Shown here piece after piece: positions 14,283-21,031 of a stretch of 24,178 nucleotides of DNA (position 1 is the stretch's first letter; each line of letters opens with the position of its first letter). Origin of the DNA: Aliicoccus sp041838435 (lineage in GTDB: Bacteria > Bacillota > Bacilli > Staphylococcales > Salinicoccaceae); the NCBI GenBank assembly GCA_041838435.1, contig JBGYPO010000040.1, positions 1 through 24,178 on the forward strand, read 5' to 3'. The position numbers and the translations under genes were made by a program. The notes under the pieces were generated by a model. It worked only from the letters and a program-made list of their open reading frames with translations. It ran no database searches and was not told the origin of the DNA.

Positions 14283-14307
14283 GATTAAATCAAAATATAA
14301 CGGGAAT
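14283..14307 (+). promoter_or_regulatory. SigB-type promoter of dps
   Basis: GATTAA (14283-14288) and GGGAAT (14302-14307) are separated by 13 bp, each 5 of 6 to the SigB consensus GTTTAA-N12-15-GGGTAT. It lies 35 bp before the dps start. Bacillus subtilis dps is SigB-controlled, which fits. A 6-bp dyad TTTGAT/ATCAAA (about 14268-14294) overlaps the -35; no clear PerR box is seen. Confidence 0.55.
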
Positions 14308-14341
14308 AATAAGAATACCAATTGAAGGAGGTTTTTTAGAA

Positions 14342-14806
14342 ATGGCAAGATTTGAAAATAACAAAGCATTAAAAGATGCTTTAAATCATCAAGTCGCAAA
14401 CTTCACAGTGCTGTGGACAAAGCTTCACAATTATCACTGGTATGTTAAAGGTCACAATTTCTTCTCGCTTCATGAAAAATTCGAGGAACTTTACAATACT
14501 TCAGGTGCATATGTCGATGAAGTCGCTGAACGCTTACTCGCAATTGGCGGGGAGCCGGTCGGACGATTGGATGACGCTTTGAAAGAATCAAGTGTTGAAG
14601 ATGCTGCATATGATTTAACTGCAGATCAGATGGTTAGACAGTTAAACAAAGACTTTGACTTGATTTGTAAAGAACTTGATGAAGGTAAAGATATTGCAGA
14701 AGAAGCGGGCGATGACCGTACTGCAGATATGTTCATTGAAATGTCTACAGAGCTAGAGAAAAACAACTGGATGTTAAAATCTTTCTTAGGTAAAGATGTT
14801 AAATAG
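14342..14806 (+). CDS. dps: Dps family ferritin-like DNA-protection protein
   Basis: A 154-residue four-helix protein that forms dodecameric cages, oxidises Fe(II) with H2O2 and protects DNA. All five inter-subunit ferroxidase ligands align with E. coli Dps by spacing: H32 (HNYHWYV), H44 (SLHEKFEELY), E48, D59 and E63 (YVDEVAERL). The length is normal. There is no long basic N-terminal tail, so direct DNA binding may be weak, as in many Firmicute members. The ATG follows GAAGGAGG. A SigB-like promoter lies upstream and an intrinsic terminator with a TTCG loop downstream, so it is transcribed alone. Its neighbours (azoreductase, YceI further on) also suit oxidative or electrophile stress. Confidence 0.94.
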   Translation: MARFENNKALKDALNHQVANFTVLWTKLHNYHWYVKGHNFFSLHEKFEELYNTSGAYVDEVAERLLAIGGEPVGRLDDALKESSVEDAAYDLTADQMVRQLNKDFDLICKELDEGKDIAEEAGDDRTADMFIEMSTELEKNNWMLKSFLGKDVK

Positions 14807-14817
14807 ATGCGGGAAAT

Positions 14818-14848
14818 AAGGTAGACGTTCGCGTCTGCTTTTTCCTTT
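14818..14848 (+). terminator. intrinsic terminator of dps
   Basis: GTAGACG (14821-14827) pairs with CGTCTGC (14832-14838) around a TTCG loop, extendable by AAG/TTT to ten pairs with wobbles, and is followed by TTTTTCCTTTT. Confidence 0.88.
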
Positions 14849-14877
14849 TAAAAAATTATAAAAGTGTGAGCATATAA

Positions 14878-14906
14878 TTGTAATTATCTCGAATTAGAGT
14901 TATAAT
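14878..14906 (+). promoter_or_regulatory. SigA promoter with MhqR-like operator, azoreductase gene
   Basis: TTGTAA (14878-14883) and a perfect TATAAT (14901-14906) are 17 bp apart. The spacer and -10 contain TATCTCGAATTAGAGTTA (14885-14902), a dyad matching at 7 of 9 half-site pairs. It closely resembles the MhqR operator as I recall it, tATCTcgAatTCGAGATa. A repressor there would block polymerase directly. Confidence 0.65.
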
Positions 14907-14948
14907 AAGAGTGTAGATAAATAAAACAGAGATAAGGGAGAATGAATT

Positions 14949-15500
14949 ATGACTAAAGTTGGAATCATAGTAGGTAGTTTAAGAAAAGAAGCGGTATCAA
15001 AGTTACTTGCAGAAAACGTAGCAACAATGTTCCCGGAGAACGTTGAAACTGAGTTTGTAGAAATCGGTAACCTACCTTTATATAACGAAGATTTAGATAC
15101 ACCGGATAATCCACACGAAGCATATACAGCATTCAGAAACACAATGAAAGATGTGGATGCAGTTTTATTCGTAACACCAGAATATAACCGTTCTATGCCG
15201 GCATCAATTAAGAACGCATTGGACGTTGGTTCACGTCCATACGGACAGAGCATCTGGGATGCAAAACCAGCTGCAATTATGAGCCAGTCACCATCAGGAT
15301 TAGCAGGATTCGGTGCAAACCACCATATCCGTCAATCATTAGTATTCCTGAACATGCAGCCTATGCAGCAGCCGGAAGCTTACATCGGAGGATCTTACGG
15401 ATTATTCGATGACAATGGTAAATTAAACAACGAAGATACTGCAAACTTCTTACAGACAGTTGTAGATGCATTCGTTGCTCACATTGAAAAATTAAAATAA
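14949..15500 (+). CDS. NADPH-dependent FMN reductase / azoreductase-type flavodoxin-fold protein
   Basis: A 183-residue flavoprotein of the NADPH-dependent FMN reductase family (YhdA/AzoR-like, Pfam FMN_red). The FMN phosphate loop is VGSLRKEAVSKLLAENV (about residues 8-24), followed by IGNLPLYNEDLDTP. The isoalloxazine-binding segment VTPEYNRSMPASIKNALDVGSRP (about 76-98) is a family signature, and SQSPSGLAGFGANHHIRQ gives the third cofactor loop. Such enzymes reduce quinones, azo compounds or free flavin with NAD(P)H in the cytoplasm. GGGAGAATG precedes the start. The promoter carries an MhqR-like operator, pointing to induction by quinones or other electrophiles. It ends at a strong terminator next to repeat array 2. 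Confidence 0.92.
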   Translation: MTKVGIIVGSLRKEAVSKLLAENVATMFPENVETEFVEIGNLPLYNEDLDTPDNPHEAYTAFRNTMKDVDAVLFVTPEYNRSMPASIKNALDVGSRPYGQSIWDAKPAAIMSQSPSGLAGFGANHHIRQSLVFLNMQPMQQPEAYIGGSYGLFDDNGKLNNEDTANFLQTVVDAFVAHIEKLK

Positions 15501-15516
15501 TATCGAATTGACTTGG

Positions 15517-15557
15517 ATACGCGCTCGACTCTTTTGGGAGTCGGGCGTGTATTTTTT
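15517..15557 (+). terminator. intrinsic terminator of the azoreductase gene
   Basis: A 15-bp stem (15517-15531 with 15538-15552, two G.T pairs) closes a TTTTGG loop and is followed by TTTTTT. Repeat array 2 begins 11 bp later, so the array is outside the transcription unit unless readthrough occurs. Confidence 0.92.
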
Positions 15558-15568
15558 GTGGTGTTGGT

Positions 15569-16010
15569 GTGCGTCAGCTCATGATATTTCTTTCTGCCGC
15601 ACACGAAACTCCAAATGATGTGCGTCAGCTCATGATTTTTCGTTCTGCCGCACACGAAACTCCAAATGGTGTGCGTCAGCTCATGATTTTTCGTTCTGCC
15701 GCACACGAAACTCCAAATGGTGTGCGTCAGCTTATGATTTGGAGTTCTGCCGCACGCGGCGGGAAGTTTGACGTGCACCACGGACAAAAAACCTGTGTTG
15801 GTGCACACGACAGGAAGTTTGACGTGCACTACATGAAAAAAACCTGTGCTGGTGCACGCGGTAGGAAGTTTGACGTGCACCACGGGAAAAAAACTTGTGT
15901 TGGTGCACGCGGCGGGAAGTTTGACGTGCACCACGGACAAAAAATCTGTGCTGGTGCACGCGGCGGGAAGATTGACGTGCACCACGCCCGAAAAACCTGT
16001 GCTGGTGCAC
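15569..16010. repeat. array 2: nine palindromic 34-nt units in exact 51-nt register (four type A, five type B)
   Basis: Type A units are at 15569-15602, 15620-15653, 15671-15704 and 15722-15755 with arms GTGCGTCAG and CTGCCGCAC. Type B units are at 15773-15806, 15824-15857, 15875-15908, 15926-15959 and 15977-16010 with arms GTGCACCAC or GTGCACTAC and TGGTGCAC. Every unit is 34 nt and every linker 17 nt, with no slip over 442 bp. Linkers are near-identical within type (ACGAAACTCCAAATGGT; GCGGCGGGAAGTTTGAC). Read in reverse complement, the type A centres match those of array 1 (AAATC-TGAG core), so array 2 has the opposite orientation for type A, while type B keeps the same orientation. The array lies between the azoreductase terminator and tRNA-Val. 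It is not CRISPR and probably not coding. Confidence 0.92.
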
Positions 16011-16129
16011 GCGAACTACCCAAACATTTATAACTATTCGTGATTCTGTCACAATCCATGACCCACAAACCCAAGTTTTAAAAATGCACTGGTATTTTCT
16101 TATCAGTTGTAGTATCATAAATAACGCTA

Positions 16130-16201
16130 GGTCCCATAGCTCAGGGGGAGAGTGCTTGCTTGACATGCAAGAGGTCGGTGGTTCGAAACCACCTGGGACC
16201 A
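16130..16201 (+). tRNA. tRNA-Val(GAC)
   Basis: A complete cloverleaf: acceptor arms GGTCCCA and TGGGACC, D-stem GCTC/GAGT, anticodon stem CTTGC/GCAAG around loop TTGACAT (anticodon GAC, valine), T-arm GGTGG-TTCGAAA-CCACC. The discriminator is A at 16201; the CCA end is not encoded. A terminator follows within 5 bp, so it is a single-gene unit. Confidence 0.95.
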
Positions 16202-16205
16202 TATT

Positions 16206-16236
16206 AAAAAAACAGCCAATTAGTTGGCTGTTTTTT
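16206..16236 (+). terminator. intrinsic terminator of tRNA-Val
   Basis: Arms AACAGCCAA (16211-16219) and TTGGCTGTT (16224-16232), extended by A-run/T-run to about 13 pairs, with a TTAG loop and a run of six T. Confidence 0.92.
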
Positions 16237-16292
16237 GTTTTCAAATAATTATCTATCACCACGAAGTAGGTGAGGCTTGAACTTATCCAAAT

Positions 16293-16314
16293 AAAAAAGG
16301 CCCGCAGGGCCCTT
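16293..16314 (-). terminator. intrinsic terminator of tRNA-Ser
   Basis: On the minus strand AAGGGCCC pairs with GGGCCTTT around a TGC loop and runs into a T-tract (16298-16293), seven bases after the tRNA 3' end. Confidence 0.88.
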
Positions 16315-16320
16315 AAATAA

Positions 16321-16408
16321 CAGATAGAAAGGGATTCGAACCCTTGAAACGGGGTTACCGTTTACACGCTTTCCAAGCGTGCGCCTTCAGCCACTCGGCC
16401 ATCTATCC
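16321..16408 (-). tRNA. tRNA-Ser(GGA)
   Basis: An 88-nt class II tRNA. Acceptor GGATAGA pairs with TCTATCT (G.T at the first pair), discriminator G. The anticodon stem CACGC/GCGTG carries loop TTGGAAA, anticodon GGA (serine, UCC codon). The long variable arm (AACGGTAACCCCGTT) and T-arm AAGGG-TTCGAAT-CCCTT are intact. CCA is not encoded. It converges with tRNA-Val. Confidence 0.95.
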
Positions 16409-16428
16409 ATAATCATATAACGTTATAA

Positions 16429-16457
16429 ATTATATGACAGTTCACAAGAACTTTCAA
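16429..16457 (-). promoter_or_regulatory. strong SigA promoter of tRNA-Ser
   Basis: On the minus strand TTGAAA (16457-16452) and a perfect TATAAT (16434-16429) are 17 bp apart, about 20 bp before the tRNA 5' end. Confidence 0.8.
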
Positions 16458-16491
16458 GACCAAGAGTGGTCAAAGGTGCACATAACTTTTT

Positions 16492-17919
16492 TTAATGGTT
16501 CAGCCTGTTCACATATTTCGCATATTCAGAATTTAACATCTTAGATAAAAATCGTGTCTCCATTCCAAATAACTTCATGACAATCATATGCACACGGGCC
16601 TGGGTAATTGAATAAATAAACCACGGCAGGGTCGGTTCGTACTCATGCAATGCCACGAGTATTTCATCGGTATCCAGGATTCTTCTGAACTCAAGGCGTG
16701 CGCGTCCTTCTTCTCTTACAAATGCGAATGTTCCACCTTTGATATAGTAGAGGATTCTGTCATCATACGAGCGTTCTTCGGAACGTTCAAGTATAAGGAT
16801 AGGGTCATCGAAAAATGGAAGTTTAATCTCTGTGACTTCACCATCGACGATGCTGGTTGTGAGAAATCTCCCGCCAATTCTTGATAACCAGTTCACGTAG
16901 TAATCAGCGACGTTATCAACCGTCCACTGTGCCGGGACTTTAATGCGCTGAATCGATTTAACATCATTCCGCTTAATTTCTTTTTTGATATTAAATGATT
17001 TTTTATCGGGTGATTTACTGTCCTCAGTTTCGTCAAGTGCGATTCTGACGCTTTCTTTAAATGGCGTCGGTGCATTTGATATACCCTCAACAAAGTATTT
17101 ATCCTGCATTGTCATGTTGTGCGTCAAACTTTCAAGGAGCGGATACACAGTTTCTTTTGGCATCTGCGCTATCAGACGTACCCATAATTTCGATAAAAAG
17201 ACCGGGATAATTGGAAGGTCGATCATCGGCATTTTTTTATCCATTACTTCTGCAGTTTCTTCAAACATTTCCCGGTAAGTCATCTCTTCCGGTCCGCCGA
17301 TGTCAATTGCTTCATTGTCATTATTCTTGCGTTTAACAGCTGCTTTAAAGACATTGACAACATCTTTTAATGCGACGGGATGGGTTTTGTTGTAGGCCCA
17401 GGCCGGTAGCAACAATCCGGGCAGCCGTTTCACCAGGCTGTGGAGGATTGGGAATGAAGAGCCGTTCGGGCCGACAATAAGGCCGGCGCGCAATGTCGTG
17501 ACAGGCACGCCATATGAACCGAGTATTTCCTCACATTCCAAGCGGCTTTTTAGATGGTTGGATAAAGGCCGTTCTTTTGGAATAATCCCGCTCAGGTAGA
17601 TAATTTTCTTAACACCGGCAATTTTCGCAGCCCGTGCAAAGTTATCCGCTAAAATAGCATCCATATCACCAAATGTCCCCTGTGTTAATTTTGAAGAAGG
17701 CTGCATCGAATGAACGAGGTAAATTGCTGTGTGGACACCTGCCATCGCTTCTTCAATATCGATTTGCGAATATAAATCTGCCTGTCGCCACTCGACATTT
17801 TCTTCATCCTCTTTGTTATCAATGTTTCGAGATACTGCAATAATTTGGCGTTCTTCTTTTAATTGCGCCATTAAATTTCTGCCGATATATCCAGATGCAC
17901 CTGTTAACAATACCTTCAT
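16492..17919 (-). CDS. two-domain SDR protein: NAD(P)-binding atypical SDR with C-terminal DUF2867/SRPBCC-like domain
   Basis: A 475-residue protein. The N-terminal half (about 1-290) is an NmrA/NDUFA9-like atypical SDR: LLTGASGYIGRNL (residues 4-16) binds the dinucleotide, IYLSGIIP and TTLRAGLIVGPNGSSF follow the usual order, and DIGGPEEMTYREM is the characteristic later segment. The C-terminal part (about 315-470: KVPAQWTVDNVADYYVNWL, ILYYIKGG, RARLEFRRILDTDEILVALHEY, then LPWFIYSITQARVHMIVMKLF) resembles the DUF2867-type domain often fused to it, perhaps a ligand-binding fold. The reaction is unknown; respiratory or quinone-linked roles have been guessed for relatives. The ATG has a GGGGCG-like site. 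A GNAT gene lies 63 bp upstream on the same strand. Confidence 0.85.
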   Translation of the reverse strand: MKVLLTGASGYIGRNLMAQLKEERQIIAVSRNIDNKEDEENVEWRQADLYSQIDIEEAMAGVHTAIYLVHSMQPSSKLTQGTFGDMDAILADNFARAAKIAGVKKIIYLSGIIPKERPLSNHLKSRLECEEILGSYGVPVTTLRAGLIVGPNGSSFPILHSLVKRLPGLLLPAWAYNKTHPVALKDVVNVFKAAVKRKNNDNEAIDIGGPEEMTYREMFEETAEVMDKKMPMIDLPIIPVFLSKLWVRLIAQMPKETVYPLLESLTHNMTMQDKYFVEGISNAPTPFKESVRIALDETEDSKSPDKKSFNIKKEIKRNDVKSIQRIKVPAQWTVDNVADYYVNWLSRIGGRFLTTSIVDGEVTEIKLPFFDDPILILERSEERSYDDRILYYIKGGTFAFVREEGRARLEFRRILDTDEILVALHEYEPTLPWFIYSITQARVHMIVMKLFGMETRFLSKMLNSEYAKYVNRLNH

Positions 17920-17982
17920 GATGAATCGCCCCAGTTCTAATCAGATTACTCATTCTATACCCTAAGCGGAATCGACTGAATC

Positions 17983-18483
17983 TTAAAGTAGAAGGGTCAT
18001 TAAATCCTCATCTATATATTGCCCATCATGTAAGAGGGCCATGGGCTCTGTACCGTAGCGTTTGAAGCCAAATGATTCATAAAATTTCTTTGCACGCGCA
18101 TTGTCGGAGACAACCATCAAGTCAATCTTCAGTAAACCGTTTAACATCCGTGCTTCTTCCAATAAATATTCGATAACAGCTTTGGCAACACCGGTTCCTC
18201 TGTGCGCCTCAATGCAAAACATCGCAACGATTATTCCTTTATGTAATTCCTTTTCACCCATCTGCCTTAAGAATGATGCATTACAGACAAGCGTTCCATC
18301 AACAAAACCACCGACAACGAAGTTATCATTGTCAGAACTTAAACGCGATAAAAAGCGTGCAATAGGGAAATTTTTTTCTCTCTCATAAGTGGATCCATAG
18401 GCTTCTGGATTTGTTTTTAAAGCATGCAGCCGCAGCGCGCGGAACGCATCAACATCCGCACCAGATAAAATGCGAACCTCCAT
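17983..18483 (-). CDS. GNAT family N-acetyltransferase
   Basis: A 166-residue acetyltransferase. The acetyl-CoA loop is EAHRGTGVAKAVIEYLLEEA (R-G-x-G/A pattern, near residues 93-112), preceded by the GIIVAMFCI strand and followed by IDLMVVSDNARAKKFYESFGFKRYGTEP, the family's C-terminal signature. The N-terminal FRALRLHALKTNPEAYGSTYERE is common in Bacillales GNATs annotated as acting on proteins, amines or antibiotics; no substrate can be assigned. The start follows AGAGGTGAATAATA. It is divergent from the alcohol dehydrogenase gene and may be cotranscribed with the SDR gene downstream, 63 bp away. Confidence 0.88.
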   Translation of the reverse strand: MEVRILSGADVDAFRALRLHALKTNPEAYGSTYEREKNFPIARFLSRLSSDNDNFVVGGFVDGTLVCNASFLRQMGEKELHKGIIVAMFCIEAHRGTGVAKAVIEYLLEEARMLNGLLKIDLMVVSDNARAKKFYESFGFKRYGTEPMALLHDGQYIDEDLMTLLL

Positions 18484-18595
18484 TATTATTCACCTCTAAT
18501 ATTAATTTTCAAATTTATATTGTTAAGTATAAATGAAACCAGTGACTATAGGGTAAAATAACAGTTATGATTAAACATTTTAGAAGGTGACTGCT

Positions 18596-19795
18596 TTGAA
18601 GAAAATTTTAATGAGAATTTATCAGCGGATTATGCGTATTGCCATTTACTTTTTGCCATGGCGTGAACCGACCGTGTATAAAGGGATTGGGATGATTCAA
18701 ATGCTTCCGGTCGTAATGCGGCAGGCAAACATTACGCGTGTTTTGATAGTCACAGATCAAGGTATAAAGAATAGTGGTATTTTAGATAAGGTCACGAGAG
18801 AGCTTGATGAGAGCAGTGTTACATATGAAGTTTTTTCTGACGTAGAACCGAATCCGGATGAGGAGACCGTCAATAAAATTAACGGGCGATATGGATTATT
18901 TGAGGCTGAAGGCCTGATTGGTCTTGGCGGTGGTTCAGTTCTTGATGCAACAAAGGTTGCAGCTGTACTCGTAAACCAGCCGAAGAAAGAAGTGGGCACT
19001 CTGGAAGGGGTACTGAAAGTCAGAGCTAACCCAGCATATACAGTCATGATACCAACAACGGCCGGCACCGGTTCAGAAGTCACACTTGCTGCAGTTGTTT
19101 CAAATAAGAAAGAGCGTCGTAAATATACAATTATGGATCCCAGGCTTATTCCGAAAGCCGCAATTTTAGCACCGGAGATGCTTGTATCATTGCCAAAAAC
19201 GTTAACGGCGGAAACCGGTATGGATGCACTGACACATGCAGTCGAGTCTTTTATCAGCAGAACGCGCACCAGACAGACTGAAAAAGATGGTGTGCGCGCT
19301 GTTAAATTAATTCATGAATATTTGAAGCGGTCGTATGATGTGCCGGAAGATTTGGAGGCGCGCTTTGGCATGCTCGAAGCATCATATTATGCCGGGCGCG
19401 CATTTACGCGTGCATATGTTGGAAATGCTCATGCGATGTCACATGCGTTAACCGCATACTATAATAGTCCGCATGGACGAACAAATGCACTGATTCTGCC
19501 GATAGTCTTAAGAATGTATGGTGCAGGTGTGCATGAGAGATTAGCGAAACTTGCGGATGCAATCGCGTTAACTGAAGCGGGGGAGTCAGAAGAAGAAAAG
19601 GCACGTGCCTTTATTGAGTGGATTGAAGATATGAATGCTGCGTTTGATATTCCGAAGACGCTTCCTGAGATTGACGTGCAGGATCTTGACGGTTTAATTT
19701 CACACGCGTACAGGGAGGCAAATCCTATGTATCCGGTGCCTGTTATATTCAGTCATAATGACTTTCGTAGGGGATTTTTAAAAGTAAAAGGATAA
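18596..19795 (+). CDS. iron-containing alcohol dehydrogenase (group III)
   Basis: A 399-residue NAD(P)-dependent, metal-dependent dehydrogenase. I choose the TTG at 18596 because AGAAGGTGA is correctly spaced for it; the GTG at 18587 lies inside that ribosome site. The nucleotide-binding GLGGGSVLDATKV is near 109-121 and IPTTAGTGSEVT near 153-163. The four metal ligands match FucO by spacing: D210 and H214 (GMDALTH), H279 and H293 (NAHAMSH ... SPHG), with the second His H283. The common DPE motif before these is AP (ILAPEML), a small deviation. The N-terminus (about 3-22) is an amphipathic, basic/hydrophobic segment that is unusual. The substrate alcohol is unknown. It ends at a hairpin shared with the convergent VOC gene. 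Confidence 0.9.
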   Translation: MKKILMRIYQRIMRIAIYFLPWREPTVYKGIGMIQMLPVVMRQANITRVLIVTDQGIKNSGILDKVTRELDESSVTYEVFSDVEPNPDEETVNKINGRYGLFEAEGLIGLGGGSVLDATKVAAVLVNQPKKEVGTLEGVLKVRANPAYTVMIPTTAGTGSEVTLAAVVSNKKERRKYTIMDPRLIPKAAILAPEMLVSLPKTLTAETGMDALTHAVESFISRTRTRQTEKDGVRAVKLIHEYLKRSYDVPEDLEARFGMLEASYYAGRAFTRAYVGNAHAMSHALTAYYNSPHGRTNALILPIVLRMYGAGVHERLAKLADAIALTEAGESEEEKARAFIEWIEDMNAAFDIPKTLPEIDVQDLDGLISHAYREANPMYPVPVIFSHNDFRRGFLKVKG

Positions 19796-19804
19796 AATAA
19801 CAGG

Positions 19805-19848
19805 AATCGGGACTCTGTGGATGTGACAAAGTCCCGATTAGCATTTTT
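19805..19848 (+). terminator. terminator of the alcohol dehydrogenase gene (possibly bidirectional)
   Basis: AATCGGGACT (19805-19814) pairs with AGTCCCGATT (19830-19839), a perfect 10-bp stem with a 15-nt loop. A T-run comes four bases later (19844-19848). It also lies just past the stop of the convergent VOC gene, so it could stop both. Confidence 0.75.
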
Positions 19849-20209
19849 ATCGTATTAAATCATCATTAATTTTATAAAAATCAAAGACAACCGCATCGGG
19901 GCCTTCTACGAGGAGTGAATATGTGCCCCAGTCTGTATTCAATGGATCATGTAGAATCTTAGCGCCGCTCTGTTTCAGTCGTTCATACGCTGCATCAACA
20001 TCTTCAACTTCAAAATGTAAAATCGTCCCGGACTTGACTGTCTCCATAGGCACAAGGGCATCATGACTCAGCATCAGCGAGTGTTCACCAACAGTAAACT
20101 GTGCAAAATTCTTATCTGAAAAATCAGCTTTCATATCAAGCAGCTGCTCTATCAATCGCGTTGCTTCCTCAACGTTAGTTACTATCAAATCTGTTTGGTT
20201 CAGTTTCAT
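19847..20209 (-). CDS. VOC superfamily protein (glyoxalase-like)
   Basis: A 120-residue small VOC protein. I place the start at the ATG 20209 because AGGGG lies eight bases upstream; the GTG at 20218 overlaps that site. The first repeat runs MKLNQTDLIVTNVEEATRLIEQLLDMKADF, the second ILHFEVEDVDAAYERLKQSGAKI to GPDAVVFDFYK. A His (TILHFEVED) and a C-terminal position FDFY where a Glu ligand often sits differ from true glyoxalases, so metal-dependent catalysis is uncertain. Function is unknown; fosfomycin-, bleomycin- and dioxygenase-like members share this fold. It converges on the alcohol dehydrogenase gene. Confidence 0.82.
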   Translation of the reverse strand: MKLNQTDLIVTNVEEATRLIEQLLDMKADFSDKNFAQFTVGEHSLMLSHDALVPMETVKSGTILHFEVEDVDAAYERLKQSGAKILHDPLNTDWGTYSLLVEGPDAVVFDFYKINDDLIR

Positions 20210-20243
20210 ATTTAACACCCCTATGAATGTGATTAATTATAAA

Positions 20244-20281
20244 TAAAAATTCACACATACCCAATAAGGTACGTGTGAATT
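20244..20281 (-). terminator. intrinsic terminator of the yceI-like gene
   Basis: On the minus strand AATTCACACGTACC (20281-20268) pairs with GGTATGTGTGAATT (20261-20248) over 14 bp with one G.T pair, loop 6 nt, followed by TTTTATTT. Confidence 0.92.
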
Positions 20282-20294
20282 GAGTATCTCAAAA

Positions 20295-20810
20295 TTACTC
20301 TTCCACACCAAACTCAACGTTTGATTCAAACTTCACTTCGTTGCTTACTAATACCCCACCAGTTTCTAATGCCTGGTTAAAGTGCATACCATACTTTTCA
20401 CGATCGATTTTACCAGATACAACAGCACCTGTAACTACGCTTCCGTCCGCAGGGTTCTTCGCTGTACCATTGTGTTCAAAATCAAATGTTTCTTCGTGTG
20501 TAACACCTCTCATAGTTAAGTCACCAGTTACAGTAGATTCTGTTACTGAAGTAGAAACGAATGTAACGACCGGGTGATTTTCAATGTCAAAGAAGTCACT
20601 TGTTCTTAAGTGGTTATCGCGATCTGCCTGGTTCGTATTAATTGATTCCGGATAAATCTTAACTTCAAATTTCAGTGAAGATAAATCATTCATATCACCA
20701 GTAAGATTAACATCAAAGTTTTCAAAACTACCTTTTACTCTTGATACCATCATATGTCTTACAACGAATTCGATATTACTGTGTGCTTTGTCTAGTGTAA
20801 ATTTAGCCAT
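20295..20810 (-). CDS. YceI family protein (polyisoprenoid-binding lipocalin-like)
   Basis: A 171-residue beta-barrel protein of the YceI family, known in some bacteria to bind long isoprenoid chains such as quinone-like lipids. Visible landmarks are the N-terminal FTLDKAHSNIEFVVRHMMVSRVKGSFENF, DRDNHLRTSDFFDIENHPVVTF in the middle (about 64-85) and LTMRGVTHEETFDFEH (about 98-113), all typical. There is no signal peptide, so this is a cytoplasmic member, as is usual in Staphylococcus relatives. The start has AAAGGGGC upstream. The promoter region contains an MhqR-like half operator shared with the azoreductase gene, suggesting induction by quinones. It is transcribed alone, with a strong terminator. 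Confidence 0.92.
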   Translation of the reverse strand: MAKFTLDKAHSNIEFVVRHMMVSRVKGSFENFDVNLTGDMNDLSSLKFEVKIYPESINTNQADRDNHLRTSDFFDIENHPVVTFVSTSVTESTVTGDLTMRGVTHEETFDFEHNGTAKNPADGSVVTGAVVSGKIDREKYGMHFNQALETGGVLVSNEVKFESNVEFGVEE

Positions 20811-20886
20811 TATTAATTTGCCCCTTTTAATGTTTTAATTATTTTCGCTTGGTCTTCTTGACTACAAAATATATCATAACATAATA

Positions 20887-20904
20887 TATCTCGAATTGGA
20901 AGTA
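20887..20904 (-). promoter_or_regulatory. MhqR-like operator upstream of yceI
   Basis: TATCTCGAATTGGAAGTA (read on +) agrees with tATCTcgAatTCGAGATa at 14-15 of 18 positions: one half site is perfect and the other degraded. The same TATCTCGAATT core is in the azoreductase promoter. It lies near a minus-strand TATATT that could be a -10. The wider 20811-21170 gap holds this site, a short ORF and the unassigned promoter of the Crp/Fnr gene. Confidence 0.5.
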
Positions 20905-21031
20905 ATAAATCTCTGAAACTAGATATTTATTGAAGCGTGACAATAGAACTAATCGTTATGCTTACAATACCCACTAGAAACCTATATAAAACGACTTATG
21001 CAAATATAAAATTTAAGGGAGCTAAAAAAGA

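Noticed and set aside
14259..14341. PerR or Fur box before dps
   Set aside because: AT-rich stretches resemble it loosely but none matches TTATAATNATTATAA well enough.
15569..16010. CRISPR array
   Set aside because: The 17-nt linkers are almost identical to each other and too short for spacers, there are two repeat families, and no cas gene is in the window.
15479..16262. Open frames of 65-176 codons through array 2, one running into the tRNA-Val gene
   Set aside because: Same explanation as for array 1; four frames are open simultaneously and one overlaps a tRNA and its terminator.
18587..18595. GTG start for the alcohol dehydrogenase
   Set aside because: The GTG is part of the AGAAGGTGA ribosome binding site, which is spaced correctly for the TTG at 18596.
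20210..20218. GTG start for the VOC protein
   Set aside because: It overlaps the AGGGGTG ribosome binding site, which suits the ATG at 20209.
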